From: Butyrivibrio sp. NC2007
GTDB lineage: Bacteria; Bacillota; Clostridia; Lachnospirales; Lachnospiraceae
Direction: 5' to 3'
Assembly: GCF_000421405.1 (NCBI RefSeq)
Contig: NZ_ATWY01000012.1
Coordinates: 1 to 64,000 of the forward strand
Length of the DNA stretch: 64,000 nt
Shown here: positions 34,873 to 42,569 of the stretch, piece after piece
Layout: each line of letters starts with the position of its first letter
How positions within the stretch are numbered: position 1 is the first letter of the stretch
Made by a program: the position numbers and the translations under genes
The notes under the pieces: model-generated
The model's input: the letters and a program-made list of their open reading frames with translations, nothing else
Databases searched by the model: none
Told to the model about the DNA's origin: nothing

Positions 34873-35691
34873 ATGAATACGGATATTTACAAGATTTATG
34901 AACTTTTTGATACTTTGCCCATAGAAGATAAGGAGATGGTTGTTAGAAACCTTACTGCAGAGATGAAGAATGCCGGAACAAAGAAGGTTAAGAAAGTTAA
35001 TAAGGCTCAATTTTCAAAGTCGCATCTGGAAAAGGCTTGGGAGCGTATTGGCGAGGAGATAAGTGAGCTCAGGGATGCGCCGTACATTGATGATAATATC
35101 GAGATTACTTATGTTTGGAATATATGTGACGAGCTGATTGAGAGTGGAAAACTTGGCAAGGAATCCTGGGAACTGCGAAAGAAGATCATTAAGGATATTA
35201 TCAAGAACCATTATTATGATGAATACAGTGTTGATGACCCTCTTGAGCAGTTGATGCAGGCTATGTGTACCAACAAAAAAGAAAAACAGGAATGCGCAGA
35301 TATGCTTTTGAATTCAGGTTACTCATATCTTGCATTTGATGGGGCGAAGATTTATAAGGAATTGGGGCAGCCTGCGAAGTATTACAAAATGATAGAGAAT
35401 TATCTTAGTAGTAATCCGCGGGAGTATCTGGAGCTGATAGAGTACTACAAAGATACTGATCCAGATAAGGCGTGTGAAATAGCGGAGCGGGGTCTGAAAA
35501 AGTGCTATCAGAATCGCACCGAGTTCCTTATATGCTTGATTCAGCGAGCGAAAGATAAAGGCGATGAAGAACGATATTATAAGCTTCTTCGTGGGGCACG
35601 GCTTCGCAGCTATGTTGATGTCAGCAAAATCTATGAAAAGTTTGGCGTAGATAAAAACGCGTTGAGAGCAGCAAAGGCGAAAAAGAAATGA
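34873..35691 (+). CDS. Helical-repeat (TPR-like) protein
   Basis: 272 residues; a purine-rich GGGG stretch precedes the ATG. It is strongly helical, with TPR-like pairs in the C-terminal half (SYLAFDGAKIYKELGQPAKY, DKACEIAERGLKKCYQNR, KGDEERYYKLLRGARLR) and a lysine-rich C-terminus. No enzyme motif, signal peptide or membrane segment is seen. It probably serves as adaptor in the AAA+ cluster, a role comparable to the Sel1-repeat protein at 765-1655. Confidence 0.6.
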   Translation: MNTDIYKIYELFDTLPIEDKEMVVRNLTAEMKNAGTKKVKKVNKAQFSKSHLEKAWERIGEEISELRDAPYIDDNIEITYVWNICDELIESGKLGKESWELRKKIIKDIIKNHYYDEYSVDDPLEQLMQAMCTNKKEKQECADMLLNSGYSYLAFDGAKIYKELGQPAKYYKMIENYLSSNPREYLELIEYYKDTDPDKACEIAERGLKKCYQNRTEFLICLIQRAKDKGDEERYYKLLRGARLRSYVDVSKIYEKFGVDKNALRAAKAKKK

Positions 35692-35725
35692 AGATGTCCA
35701 ATATTGGACAGATTAGAGGAATCTT

Positions 35726-35920
35726 ATGGGATTATTTGATGTTGATGAAGTGAAACTTCAGGCTTATTACCACAGAGCCTGGCTTGAGTGTAATAGGGGC
35801 TATGTTGATCCGAGGAAATATCCTTACCTCGATAAGGCACTGTATATCTTTGCCAGAGAGAATAACTGCACATACGATGAGGCATATCTACTTGCCAAGA
35901 CAGGAAAGAAGTTCTTTTAA
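35726..35920 (+). CDS. 64-residue unknown protein
   Basis: ATG at 35726 after AGAGGA. It begins MGLFDVDEVKLQAYYHRAW and ends with a basic GKKFF. No known domain is recognised. The stop codon shares its last base with the start of the next J-domain-like gene (TAATG), so the two are translationally coupled. The good ribosome site and coupling support a real gene. Confidence 0.6.
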   Translation: MGLFDVDEVKLQAYYHRAWLECNRGYVDPRKYPYLDKALYIFARENNCTYDEAYLLAKTGKKFF

Positions 35921-37023
35921 TGGGAAAAACTACTGATAATGTGGGAATTATCCCGGTTATAAGTGAATATGACAAGCTTATCGAGGAAATCCTTGAGCTT
36001 GAACTTAAGCTGGCGGCTCTAGCAGAAGAGATTGATGATTTGGAGAATCACATATGTGTGGAGCTGAGGGCAGACTATGACCAAAAGGTAGGAAATCTTG
36101 AGTATCAGGCTCAGGCATACAGACTTGAGATTGCTCGCTTGAAAAGAGCTATTGAACTGCTACAGGCAGCTATCAATCGTCAGGAAGCTGCCAAGTATGA
36201 AGAAGTTCAGAAGAAGGTCGAGCAGGAGTACAAGCAGTACGAGGAAGACCTGAACAAGAAGGCTGAAGATATGAAGCGCGACAAGGAGTATAAGGAACGT
36301 CGTGCCAAGCAGGATAAAAAGAACGAAGAAAGAGCCGAGGAAGAGAGAAAAGCCAGGGAAGAAGGAAAGGATTCGAAGGGAAAAGGTCCTGGTGGAAAAG
36401 ACGATGAATCTGTTGATAAAGATGATTCATCCAAAGGTAAAGACAATAAAGAGGATGAAAAGTCTTCTGAAAATGGCAGTGAGGACAGAGAAAAAGCTGA
36501 GGATGCTGGTCTTGGTAATGACAGCGAGACTATCCATGAGACTCCGAAGGAGGAGCTCAAGCGTCTATACCGGATGATCATGAAGAAACTTCATCCTGAT
36601 GCTAATCCTAATGCAACAGAGAAGGACAAGGCACTTTTGCTAAAGGCACAGAAAGCATATGCAGAAGGTGACCTTGAGACTCTTCGTGAGATAGCAGACC
36701 AGCTGGATGATACAGATATTACTGAGAAATACAGCGATAATCCTGATGATATAGCTAAGCTTCGAGAGCTTAGGGCTAAGCTCGCTGAAAAGGTCGAGAT
36801 TCTCCTTGCACATATTGATGAGATCAAGAACAGCTTCCCTTACACCGAGAAGGACTTCCTTGCTAATGAGGATGCTGTTAAAGCAAGGCAGGAAGAGTTG
36901 GCAGAGTATAACAGGCAGTGTGCAGATAAGATTATTGAGCTTCAAGAAAAGATCCTTGAGCTCAGCAAAGTGGCTGAAAAGAACGAGAAAGAAGCCAAGA
37001 AGCGTAAAGCTAAGAAGGAGTAG
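35920..37023 (+). CDS. Coiled-coil J-domain-like protein (paralogue B)
   Basis: 367 residues. Same layout as 31777-32826: N-terminal coiled coil (LELKLAALAEEIDDLENHIC), a longer very charged low-complexity linker (about 115-205), ELKRLYRMIMKKLHPDAN with HPD at 225-227, the KNSFPYTEKDFLANEDAV box and a C-terminal coil ending in KKRKAKKE. It is paralogous to the earlier copy, so the module has been duplicated inside the cluster. A HIRAN gene follows after 3 bp. It lacks the J-domain N-terminal helix and DnaJ zinc region. Confidence 0.75.
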   Translation: MGKTTDNVGIIPVISEYDKLIEEILELELKLAALAEEIDDLENHICVELRADYDQKVGNLEYQAQAYRLEIARLKRAIELLQAAINRQEAAKYEEVQKKVEQEYKQYEEDLNKKAEDMKRDKEYKERRAKQDKKNEERAEEERKAREEGKDSKGKGPGGKDDESVDKDDSSKGKDNKEDEKSSENGSEDREKAEDAGLGNDSETIHETPKEELKRLYRMIMKKLHPDANPNATEKDKALLLKAQKAYAEGDLETLREIADQLDDTDITEKYSDNPDDIAKLRELRAKLAEKVEILLAHIDEIKNSFPYTEKDFLANEDAVKARQEELAEYNRQCADKIIELQEKILELSKVAEKNEKEAKKRKAKKE

Positions 37024-37026
37024 CCT

Positions 37027-37449
37027 ATGGGAGATAACAACGAGCTTGCAAATGTTCAGAATGCTGCGCTTACGTCAAGTATTCTCAGTAAAAATGGCAT
37101 CGATACGAGTCTTCCGTTTTCTAGGGATATCTTTTTAATGAATACCATGATCAACGGTGCTATGCACGTGAAGACTATTTACAAGCAGGCTAAGGCACTA
37201 AAGAAAGGCGACAGGCTCAAACTGCTGTTGGAACCCAAGAATAAGTATGATGAGAAGGCAATTCTTGTTCTTGATCCTAAGGGGAAGAAACTTGGTTATA
37301 TCCCCAGAGTTAAGAACGAGGTTCTTTACCATTTGATGGATGCAGGAAAGGAACTGTTCGGAATTGTTCATGGTGGTGATATAGGGGACCATCTTGACGA
37401 ACGGGATTCCTGGATTGAGATTTACATTGATGTTTATATGTGTGATTGA
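37027..37449 (+). CDS. HIRAN-domain protein
   Basis: 140 residues; AAGGAG lies just upstream at the end of the J-domain gene. After a 30-residue lead comes a HIRAN domain: FLMNTMINGAMHVKTIY, KKGDRLKLLLEPKNKYDEKA, KKLGYIPRVKNEVLYHLMDA, IEIYIDVYM. It is the single-domain form, like 2409-2804. Adjacent to the paralogue-B J-domain gene, it gives the third HIRAN/J-domain pair in the window. Confidence 0.78.
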   Translation: MGDNNELANVQNAALTSSILSKNGIDTSLPFSRDIFLMNTMINGAMHVKTIYKQAKALKKGDRLKLLLEPKNKYDEKAILVLDPKGKKLGYIPRVKNEVLYHLMDAGKELFGIVHGGDIGDHLDERDSWIEIYIDVYMCD

Positions 37450-37499
37450 GGCGACGAAAGTTGTTAGCGGTTGCAAAAAAGAGAGGAACTATTACTCAA

Positions 37500-38342
37500 A
37501 TGAAAACATGCCGGTTGTGTGGGTCACAAGGACCACTTACATCTGAAGGTTTTTGCTATGCGTGTCACAATAAAGAAGTAGATAAGCGGACGGGAGGACT
37601 GCTTATTACAATCATTGTACAGGACAGTGACTGGGAGCGAGAACGGTTTTATGTGACTGTTCGTAAGAAGGATACAAATCACGAACAACATATTTTTTAT
37701 TTTGCAGATGAGATTGGAAGGTCTATCATTACAGAAATCCAAAAGAAAGCGGAAAAAATAGAAATTCAAGGTAAGCTTTATGCAATAAAGGAAGTAATCA
37801 ATCATGATGACAGGTACGCTAATTGGAATGCGCTTATTGATATAAGATTTCTTGATGTGGTTCAGGATGATCAATATAACAGGCTTTTAACTCAAAAAGG
37901 AATTCATCCTCAAGACATTTTGATATGGTCTGACATTGTTACTGGCTTTGCGCCTATTCAAGTTGTATTTGACAAATCCCATAGCGAATACATTACGAGC
38001 GTTAGTAGATATAAGAGCTTTTTTTACAAATATGGAAAGGGAAAGTTAGGAATACACTATTGCAGAAATGGGAAAGTTCATCACAATTATGACGATGATA
38101 ACGCATTGTATGACTTGAGGGATAAATCATTATTAAGTGAGTTTGGATATTCGGTAGCGGGTAATAATCTTACTGAAGATGAAAGACAAGGAATTCTTGA
38201 AGAGATTATTGAAACCGGATTGGCAAGCAAAGGCGATGTATTGAAAATTCTCAAATTTAATATCCAGTCACATAAAAGCAGTAGTTATATGAGTGCTAGA
38301 AAAAAGTGGGAAAAAGACGTCGAATTTGTTGACTCGTTATGA
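37500..38342 (+). CDS. Zinc-finger-tipped unknown protein
   Basis: 281 residues from the ATG at 37500 (GAGAGG about 13 bases upstream). An in-frame TTG at 37446 overlapping the HIRAN gene is possible but adds only a basic lead. The first 25 residues hold a zinc knuckle, KTCRLCGSQGP ... FCYACHNK (C-x2-C ... C-x2-C). The rest is a soluble alpha/beta protein with an aromatic middle (RYKSFFYKYGKGKLGIHYC) and a helical C-terminus. No catalytic motif is recognised. The zinc knuckle resembles the last one of the HelD-like protein (ICTSCRMPN ... CWDC), which could mean shared partners. Confidence 0.6.
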   Translation: MKTCRLCGSQGPLTSEGFCYACHNKEVDKRTGGLLITIIVQDSDWERERFYVTVRKKDTNHEQHIFYFADEIGRSIITEIQKKAEKIEIQGKLYAIKEVINHDDRYANWNALIDIRFLDVVQDDQYNRLLTQKGIHPQDILIWSDIVTGFAPIQVVFDKSHSEYITSVSRYKSFFYKYGKGKLGIHYCRNGKVHHNYDDDNALYDLRDKSLLSEFGYSVAGNNLTEDERQGILEEIIETGLASKGDVLKILKFNIQSHKSSSYMSARKKWEKDVEFVDSL

Positions 38343-38397
38343 CTTGTACGATGACTTGTACAGGCTTGTGGCTTGTACGGGCTTGTACGGAGCCCGT
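38341..38397. repeat. Five-fold CTTGTAC-like repeat and hairpin
   Basis: CTTGTAC occurs at about 38343, 38355, 38372 and 38382, with a related CTTGTGG at about 38365, spaced roughly 10-12 bp. The last copies sit in a hairpin, ACGGGCT (38377-38383) pairing with AGCCCGT (38391-38397). Spacing near one helical turn would suit cooperative protein binding; polymerase slippage is the alternative. Confidence 0.5.
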
Positions 38398-38430
38398 TGA
38401 AAGTTGGGGTTACGGAATGAAACTGAAAAG

Positions 38431-38445
38431 TTACGTTTCGTAACC
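38431..38445. promoter_or_regulatory. GTTACG inverted repeat before the Lrp-like gene
   Basis: GTTACG-TTT-CGTAAC (38431-38445) is a perfect inverted repeat, with a further GTTACG at 38410-38415. It lies about 75 bp before the start of the Lrp/AsnC-like regulator, a typical place for autoregulation. No direct evidence. Confidence 0.45.
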
Positions 38446-38518
38446 TTTGCTATTGCCACAATTTCTTTTGCCAAATATAATCAGCTCATCAGAGTCGACA
38501 CTGATAAGGAGCAAAAGC

Positions 38519-39025
38519 ATGGATGAAAAAGATAAGCAGATTTTGAATATGATTAAAGGCGATGCCCGAAAGAGCTATCAGGAGATTGGAGATGCGCTGG
38601 AAATCTCCAGAGTGGCTGCAAAGAAGAGGATAGCTAAGCTTGAGGAAGCCGGAATCATCCGCCAATATAACACTTACATCAAGAGAGATGATGAGATAAC
38701 GATGCTGATCGATATCATTACCACACCCGAAGGGTTCGACAGGGTGCTGGAATATGTCGCCACAAGAACAGTGTATGTGCGTCAGATCTACACAACTCTC
38801 AAGGAGTATCATATTCATCTTGTTGCTGTATCCGATTCTCTAGAGCAGATCAATTACATGGCCAAGATAATCAAAAAGGCCTGCATTGATGATATCGTTG
38901 AATATCATGCGCGCCAGGTCCGGGAGATTATCAAGGACGTCTATGGAGGAATTGAATATGAGCGCAGATCAGAGTCAGACACTGTCACAGATAATCGAGC
39001 AGATAACAGGGGACAGGATTCATGA
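38519..39025 (+). CDS. Lrp/AsnC-type transcription regulator
   Basis: 168 residues from the ATG at 38519, which has AAGGAGC upstream; the longer in-frame ATG at 38447 has none. The N-terminus is the Lrp helix-turn-helix: MDEKDKQILNMIKGDARKSY, then IGDALEISRVAAKKRIAKLEEAGIIRQY. The middle resembles the RAM ligand-binding fold. The acidic C-terminus overlaps the next gene by 68 bp. Lrp proteins sense amino acids or other small molecules. Coupling with an alpha-CTD-like protein is unusual. Confidence 0.8.
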   Translation: MDEKDKQILNMIKGDARKSYQEIGDALEISRVAAKKRIAKLEEAGIIRQYNTYIKRDDEITMLIDIITTPEGFDRVLEYVATRTVYVRQIYTTLKEYHIHLVAVSDSLEQINYMAKIIKKACIDDIVEYHARQVREIIKDVYGGIEYERRSESDTVTDNRADNRGQDS

Positions 39026-39338
39026 GAAAAAGGGCGGGAAGTTCTTTTTCAATATTTACCTGAATTCCAAGATGAGCGAGACGCCAATTGAGGCTTTGGA
39101 CCTCGGGGTCAGAGCATATAACAGTTTGAAGAGAGCTGGATACGGAACCATCGGAGATCTGGCAGAGGCAATTGCCGGTGGAACAGAAATCAGTAAGATA
39201 AGGAACTGTGGATCCAAGAGCTGCAGAGAGATAATGGAAAAGCTCTTTTTGTATCAGTACAGTGCACTTCCTAAGGAGAAGAGAGCAAAATATATCCTGG
39301 AAGTTGTGCAGATGAATGCAGCAAAACAGGGCTCTTGA
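38958..39338 (+). CDS. Small RNA-polymerase alpha-CTD-like protein
   Basis: 126 residues from the ATG at 38958, which has GGAGG eight bases upstream and lies inside the end of the Lrp-like gene. After about 40 residues the protein matches the alpha C-terminal domain: IEALDLGVRAYNSLKRAGYG, then IGDLAEAI and IRNCGSKSCREIMEKLFLY. In RNA polymerase this domain binds the UP element and activators. There is no N-terminal assembly domain, so this is not an alpha subunit. It may compete with or recruit polymerase under control of the overlapping Lrp-like regulator. Confidence 0.8.
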   Translation: MSADQSQTLSQIIEQITGDRIHEKKGGKFFFNIYLNSKMSETPIEALDLGVRAYNSLKRAGYGTIGDLAEAIAGGTEISKIRNCGSKSCREIMEKLFLYQYSALPKEKRAKYILEVVQMNAAKQGS

Positions 39339-39419
39339 GGTCAAAAGAACTATTGTTCGTGGATATAGGGAGGTTTATAACCCTAATAGAGTATTAGACT
39401 TAGGTCATAAGATAAAGCA

Positions 39420-39437
39420 AGGGCTAAAGCTCTTTTT
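39420..39437 (+). terminator. Weak terminator after the alpha-CTD-like gene
   Basis: AGGGC-TAAA-GCTCT forms a 5-bp hairpin followed by TTTT. The stem is short; it may end the Lrp/alpha-CTD transcript. Confidence 0.4.
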
Positions 39438-39554
39438 CCAAAACAGCGATTTAAAACGAGTTAAGTGACGGAAGACAACATTTATTCCAATGAGTCCGAG
39501 CTTTATCATAGGAGTAAGATAACACACAGTTCACCCACAAGGAGGAAAGAAACC

Positions 39555-39938
39555 ATGAAAAAGACAATGATTGGTTTGATGATAGCATTAGCAATGATGT
39601 TCCTGACAGTCAGCGTTTCACCTGTAACTGTAGAGGCATCAAACAAGACAAAGAAAACAACTTCATATTCAAAGAGTTCAAAGAAAAAGAAGACAACAAG
39701 TTCCTCTTCCAAGAAGAACAAATCTTCCAAGAGTTCAAAGAGCTCCAAAAAGAGCAGTTCATCAAAGTCAAAATCAAAGAAGTCAAGCAGTGACTATTAT
39801 GATTCAAACAAGTACAAATCAGCTCAGGACTTCGCAGATGACAAGTATGAAGAGTTCTACGATTACGAAGATGACTACGATGATTACGACGAAGCTTATG
39901 AAGCAGCAGAGGATTACTGGAACGATCTTTACGACTGA
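39555..39938 (+). CDS. Secreted Ser/Lys-rich low-complexity protein
   Basis: 127 residues from the ATG at 39555, which has AAGGAGG upstream; an earlier in-frame start lacks a ribosome site. The first about 30 residues are a signal peptide (basic start, hydrophobic core MIGLMIALAMMFLTVSVS, then TVEA). The mature part starts with a Ser/Lys-rich tract (about 55 residues) and ends with an Asp/Glu/Tyr-rich segment (FYDYEDDYDDYDEAYEA). Basic then acidic halves suggest an extracellular linker, adhesin-like or DNA/polyanion-binding protein. No catalytic domain. Confidence 0.7.
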   Translation: MKKTMIGLMIALAMMFLTVSVSPVTVEASNKTKKTTSYSKSSKKKKTTSSSSKKNKSSKSSKSSKKSSSSKSKSKKSSSDYYDSNKYKSAQDFADDKYEEFYDYEDDYDDYDEAYEAAEDYWNDLYD

Positions 39939-40015
39939 GGAGAATATTTAGGGGATGACAACGGGGGGAGATGGCAGAGGCTGTTTCCCCTTTTATAACA
40001 AAGGAGGATTTTATC

Positions 40016-40297
40016 ATGGAAGGACCTATGGATAGATTATTTGGGCATTCAGCATTTGATCTCAACAGAGATGGCAAGATTAGCGGAGCAGAATGGGCTT
40101 TTATCAATGATACATTTTTTGAGGACAACAATGGTATCTCATCCGGAAGCTCTGTGGATGAGGATGATGACGTTTTAGACGAGATCGAGATGGCAGGTCT
40201 TGATAGAGACGAGCTGGAGCTCATGGATGAAGATGAACGTAGATCTGCTCTAGAGGATGCAGGGCTGGATCCGGATGATTTTGATGATGAGTTTTAA
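40016..40297 (+). CDS. Single EF-hand protein
   Basis: 93 residues from the ATG at 40016, with AAGGAGG upstream. Residues 15-26 form a canonical EF-hand loop: D15, N17, D19, K21, S23 and E26 in FDLNRDGKISGAEW. The rest is very acidic (DEDDDVLDEIEMAGLDRDEL, DPDDFDDEF). It likely binds Ca2+. No signal peptide is seen. It lies between the secreted Ser/Lys-rich protein and an unknown protein; whether they cooperate is unknown. Confidence 0.75.
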   Translation: MEGPMDRLFGHSAFDLNRDGKISGAEWAFINDTFFEDNNGISSGSSVDEDDDVLDEIEMAGLDRDELELMDEDERRSALEDAGLDPDDFDDEF

Positions 40298-40325
40298 TGC
40301 ATATTCGTAGATTGTGAGGAACTAC

Positions 40326-40964
40326 ATGGATATCAGAGAGTACAATATCAAGAAACTTCCATACCATTTTGTATTGTTTTACAATCTTCCAGCAGATAAA
40401 CTTTTGACTTTCAGAAGCCTGTATCAAGGGCAGGAGAACGACAATGCTTTATTGACATATTGTTACCTAGACCAGCAATGTGGCCTTAGTTACAGAGCAA
40501 TATGCTGGGCAACTGTCTTTGAAGATAATTCCATTAAATACCATCACGATAGAGAAATGACAACGATGCTGATTCTTCGAGAGGGTGGCCTGAATTCTGA
40601 TGCATTGGTGTTTGAGGAATCGGACATGCTGTTTTACAAGCATCATGCAGACCATATAAAAGAGGCTTACGGCTATATGCCGGACAACACAGAAATACAT
40701 GAAGAGGTGCTATTTGATGATTTCAGACACCCTTCATATCCCAATGATATTCTTGTAGTATTTCTTTCACCAGATCAGAAAGTTGAGAAAATGTGGGTAA
40801 CAGAGCTTGGCAAAGCAGAAGATGGAGCTATCATGGTAAAGTTGCTTAATGAGCCAATGAATCCACTGATGGGAGTCCATGAGGGAGATCTTGTAAGGGT
40901 AATACCTTATGATTTTGGAGATGGAAAGCAGACTCCAGTCGCAGTGTTGGATTGGATGAAATAA
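40326..40964 (+). CDS. Unknown 212-residue protein
   Basis: ATG at 40326 follows GAGGA. No known domain is recognised. The protein is soluble and acidic and starts MDIREYNIKKLPYHFVLFYN. A mid-region has several histidines (IKYHHDREM, LFYKHHADHI). The C-terminal half, from LGKAEDGAIMVKLL to LVRVIPYDFGDGKQTPV, looks like beta-rich sheet. The next gene (nuclease) starts 14 bp after its stop, so the two are probably cotranscribed. Confidence 0.55.
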   Translation: MDIREYNIKKLPYHFVLFYNLPADKLLTFRSLYQGQENDNALLTYCYLDQQCGLSYRAICWATVFEDNSIKYHHDREMTTMLILREGGLNSDALVFEESDMLFYKHHADHIKEAYGYMPDNTEIHEEVLFDDFRHPSYPNDILVVFLSPDQKVEKMWVTELGKAEDGAIMVKLLNEPMNPLMGVHEGDLVRVIPYDFGDGKQTPVAVLDWMK

Positions 40965-40977
40965 CGAGGATTATGAG

Positions 40978-41934
40978 ATGAAGCCAAGGTTAAGAATGGT
41001 TGGTTCTGCAAATAGAATATACGCATTGTTGCTGGCTCTTAGCATTACTATGTCTTCATTCCTGTTCTGGAGCGTTCAGACTCATGCAGAGGATGAGATT
41101 TCAACATATGATGGAAATGCGTCTGTTGAGCTGAGCAAGAACGTTCCTGGCTTTACAATGGATGAGATCACAACCAAGTCTTTTGAAAGCTATGGAGACC
41201 GTGATAAACTCGGCAGAGTTACAACAGCGTATGCCTGCATCGGTCAGGATCTAATGCCTAAAGAGGAGCGTCAGTCCATTGGCGATGTACGTCCTACAGG
41301 ATGGAAACAGAACAAGTATCCTGGACTTGTAGATTCAGATCCTCCGTATCTATACAACAGATGCCACATGATTGGATTCCAACTGACTGGTGAGAATGCC
41401 AATGAGAAGAACCTGGTGACCGGAACAAGATACATGAATGTTGACGGCATGCTGCCTTATGAGAACGAGGTTGCTAGCTACATCCACAAAACCGGAAATC
41501 ATGTAATGTACAGGGTAACTCCTGTGTTTACTGGCAAGAACCTTCTTTGCGACGGCGTTCAGATTGAAGCATATTCTGTAGAGGATAAAGGAAAAGGCGT
41601 TAGCTTCAATGTCTTTTGCTACAATGTGCAGCCTGGGGTCACAATTGATTATAAGGATGGCAGCAACAAGGCTGATCCGAACCATAAGAAGGTTGTTAGT
41701 GCTGATGAGTTTGTTATTACTGGAGGAAATACTGGTACAAGCGTTGACAGATCAGCTCCATTGCAGACAGATAGAGAAGCAACCTACATTCTGAACAAGA
41801 ATTCCAAGAAGTTCCATCTTCCAACATGCGATAGTGTTACTGACATGAAGGAAAAGAACAAGGAATACAGTACAAAGACCAGGGAAGAGATGATTGCTGA
41901 TGGATATGATCCTTGTAAGAGGTGCAATCCATAG
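40978..41934 (+). CDS. Secreted DNA/RNA non-specific endonuclease
   Basis: 318 residues; GAGG before the ATG. A hydrophobic segment at residues about 13-36 is a signal peptide or anchor. The core resembles EndA/NucA-type beta-beta-alpha metal nucleases: YNRCHMIGFQLTGENANEKN, where RCHMI stands in for the usual DRGH and the histidine is the general base, followed by LVTGTRYMN with the metal-binding Asn. The last about 50 residues, with HLPTCDSV and CKRCNP, look like a small Ada-type zinc-binding module. Such nucleases degrade extracellular DNA. A terminator follows. Confidence 0.82.
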   Translation: MKPRLRMVGSANRIYALLLALSITMSSFLFWSVQTHAEDEISTYDGNASVELSKNVPGFTMDEITTKSFESYGDRDKLGRVTTAYACIGQDLMPKEERQSIGDVRPTGWKQNKYPGLVDSDPPYLYNRCHMIGFQLTGENANEKNLVTGTRYMNVDGMLPYENEVASYIHKTGNHVMYRVTPVFTGKNLLCDGVQIEAYSVEDKGKGVSFNVFCYNVQPGVTIDYKDGSNKADPNHKKVVSADEFVITGGNTGTSVDRSAPLQTDREATYILNKNSKKFHLPTCDSVTDMKEKNKEYSTKTREEMIADGYDPCKRCNP

Positions 41935-41949
41935 TAGATCAGAGTAGAC

Positions 41950-42003
41950 AAGAGTCGGGATCAAACTAAGGCATCCCGACTCTTTGTCGCTCCTTCGGCG
42001 ACA
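41950..42003. terminator. Double-hairpin bidirectional terminator
   Basis: A 12-bp perfect stem, AAGAGTCGGGAT (41950-41961) with ATCCCGACTCTT (41973-41984), is followed by TGTCGC (41985-41990) with GCGACA (41998-42003). It lies between the + strand nuclease gene and the - strand gene at 42045-42551 and can end both transcripts. Confidence 0.75.
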
Positions 42004-42044
42004 AATATGGTAGTGGTATAAGTTATATTTAAAGTGTTGGGAAT

Positions 42045-42551
42045 TTAACTGGCGGAGTAAAAGTCATCATAATCATCTGAGGCATTATTAAGTCCGAATA
42101 ACTCCAATCTTGGAAATGAAAATCGATTTAATAGATCTTTTATGGGATTTTTGACCTTTACAAGATGAGGAATATACTCGAGGTTTGAATAATTGATATC
42201 TAGAATCCCGGGATTATACATATCAAAGTGCCTGATGAAGTTATCAAAAAGGAATTCACTTGATAGTCTGCTACATTCATCTATTTCTGGAGAGTAGACT
42301 ATAATTGAATCAGCGCCAGTTTTTCTTACTTTACCCAGGATAGCCACAACGAGATCATAGTATGCACAGGGTTTTGAGAAGAACTCTTCAGGAGATTCAT
42401 TTAGATCCTCTTCCAGATCTTCGACAGTGGCGTATTCCCATGACATTATATCGAAGATAAAGATTCTTTCTGCATCACTGTGATGATTGAGAAAAGCTCT
42501 TACTTTTGTCATCGAGGAATTGTGGCTTGTGTCGATAATAATTATTTTCAT
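42045..42551 (-). CDS. Unknown alpha/beta protein divergent from an HTH gene
   Basis: 168 residues from the ATG at 42551-42549; an upstream in-frame ATG would overlap the opposite gene's start. It begins with a beta strand, MKIIIIDTSHNSS, and has a second strand SIIVYSPEIDECS, a Rossmann-like pattern also seen in receiver-type and hydrolase folds. No catalytic motif is recognised. It is one of four - strand genes in the window, and its start codon is only 18 bp from the start of the divergent HTH gene, so the two promoters lie inside each other's coding sequence. Confidence 0.55.
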   Translation of the reverse strand: MKIIIIDTSHNSSMTKVRAFLNHHSDAERIFIFDIMSWEYATVEDLEEDLNESPEEFFSKPCAYYDLVVAILGKVRKTGADSIIVYSPEIDECSRLSSEFLFDNFIRHFDMYNPGILDINYSNLEYIPHLVKVKNPIKDLLNRFSFPRLELFGLNNASDDYDDFYSAS

Positions 42552-42569
42552 TGAGAGGCTTCCTTTAGC

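Noticed and set aside
38377..38397. Terminator after the zinc-knuckle gene
   Set aside because: The hairpin lacks a T run and sits inside a set of direct repeats.
39610..40224. 204-codon frame on the - strand
   Set aside because: It is a shadow of the repetitive Ser/Lys-rich gene and the EF-hand gene on the + strand.
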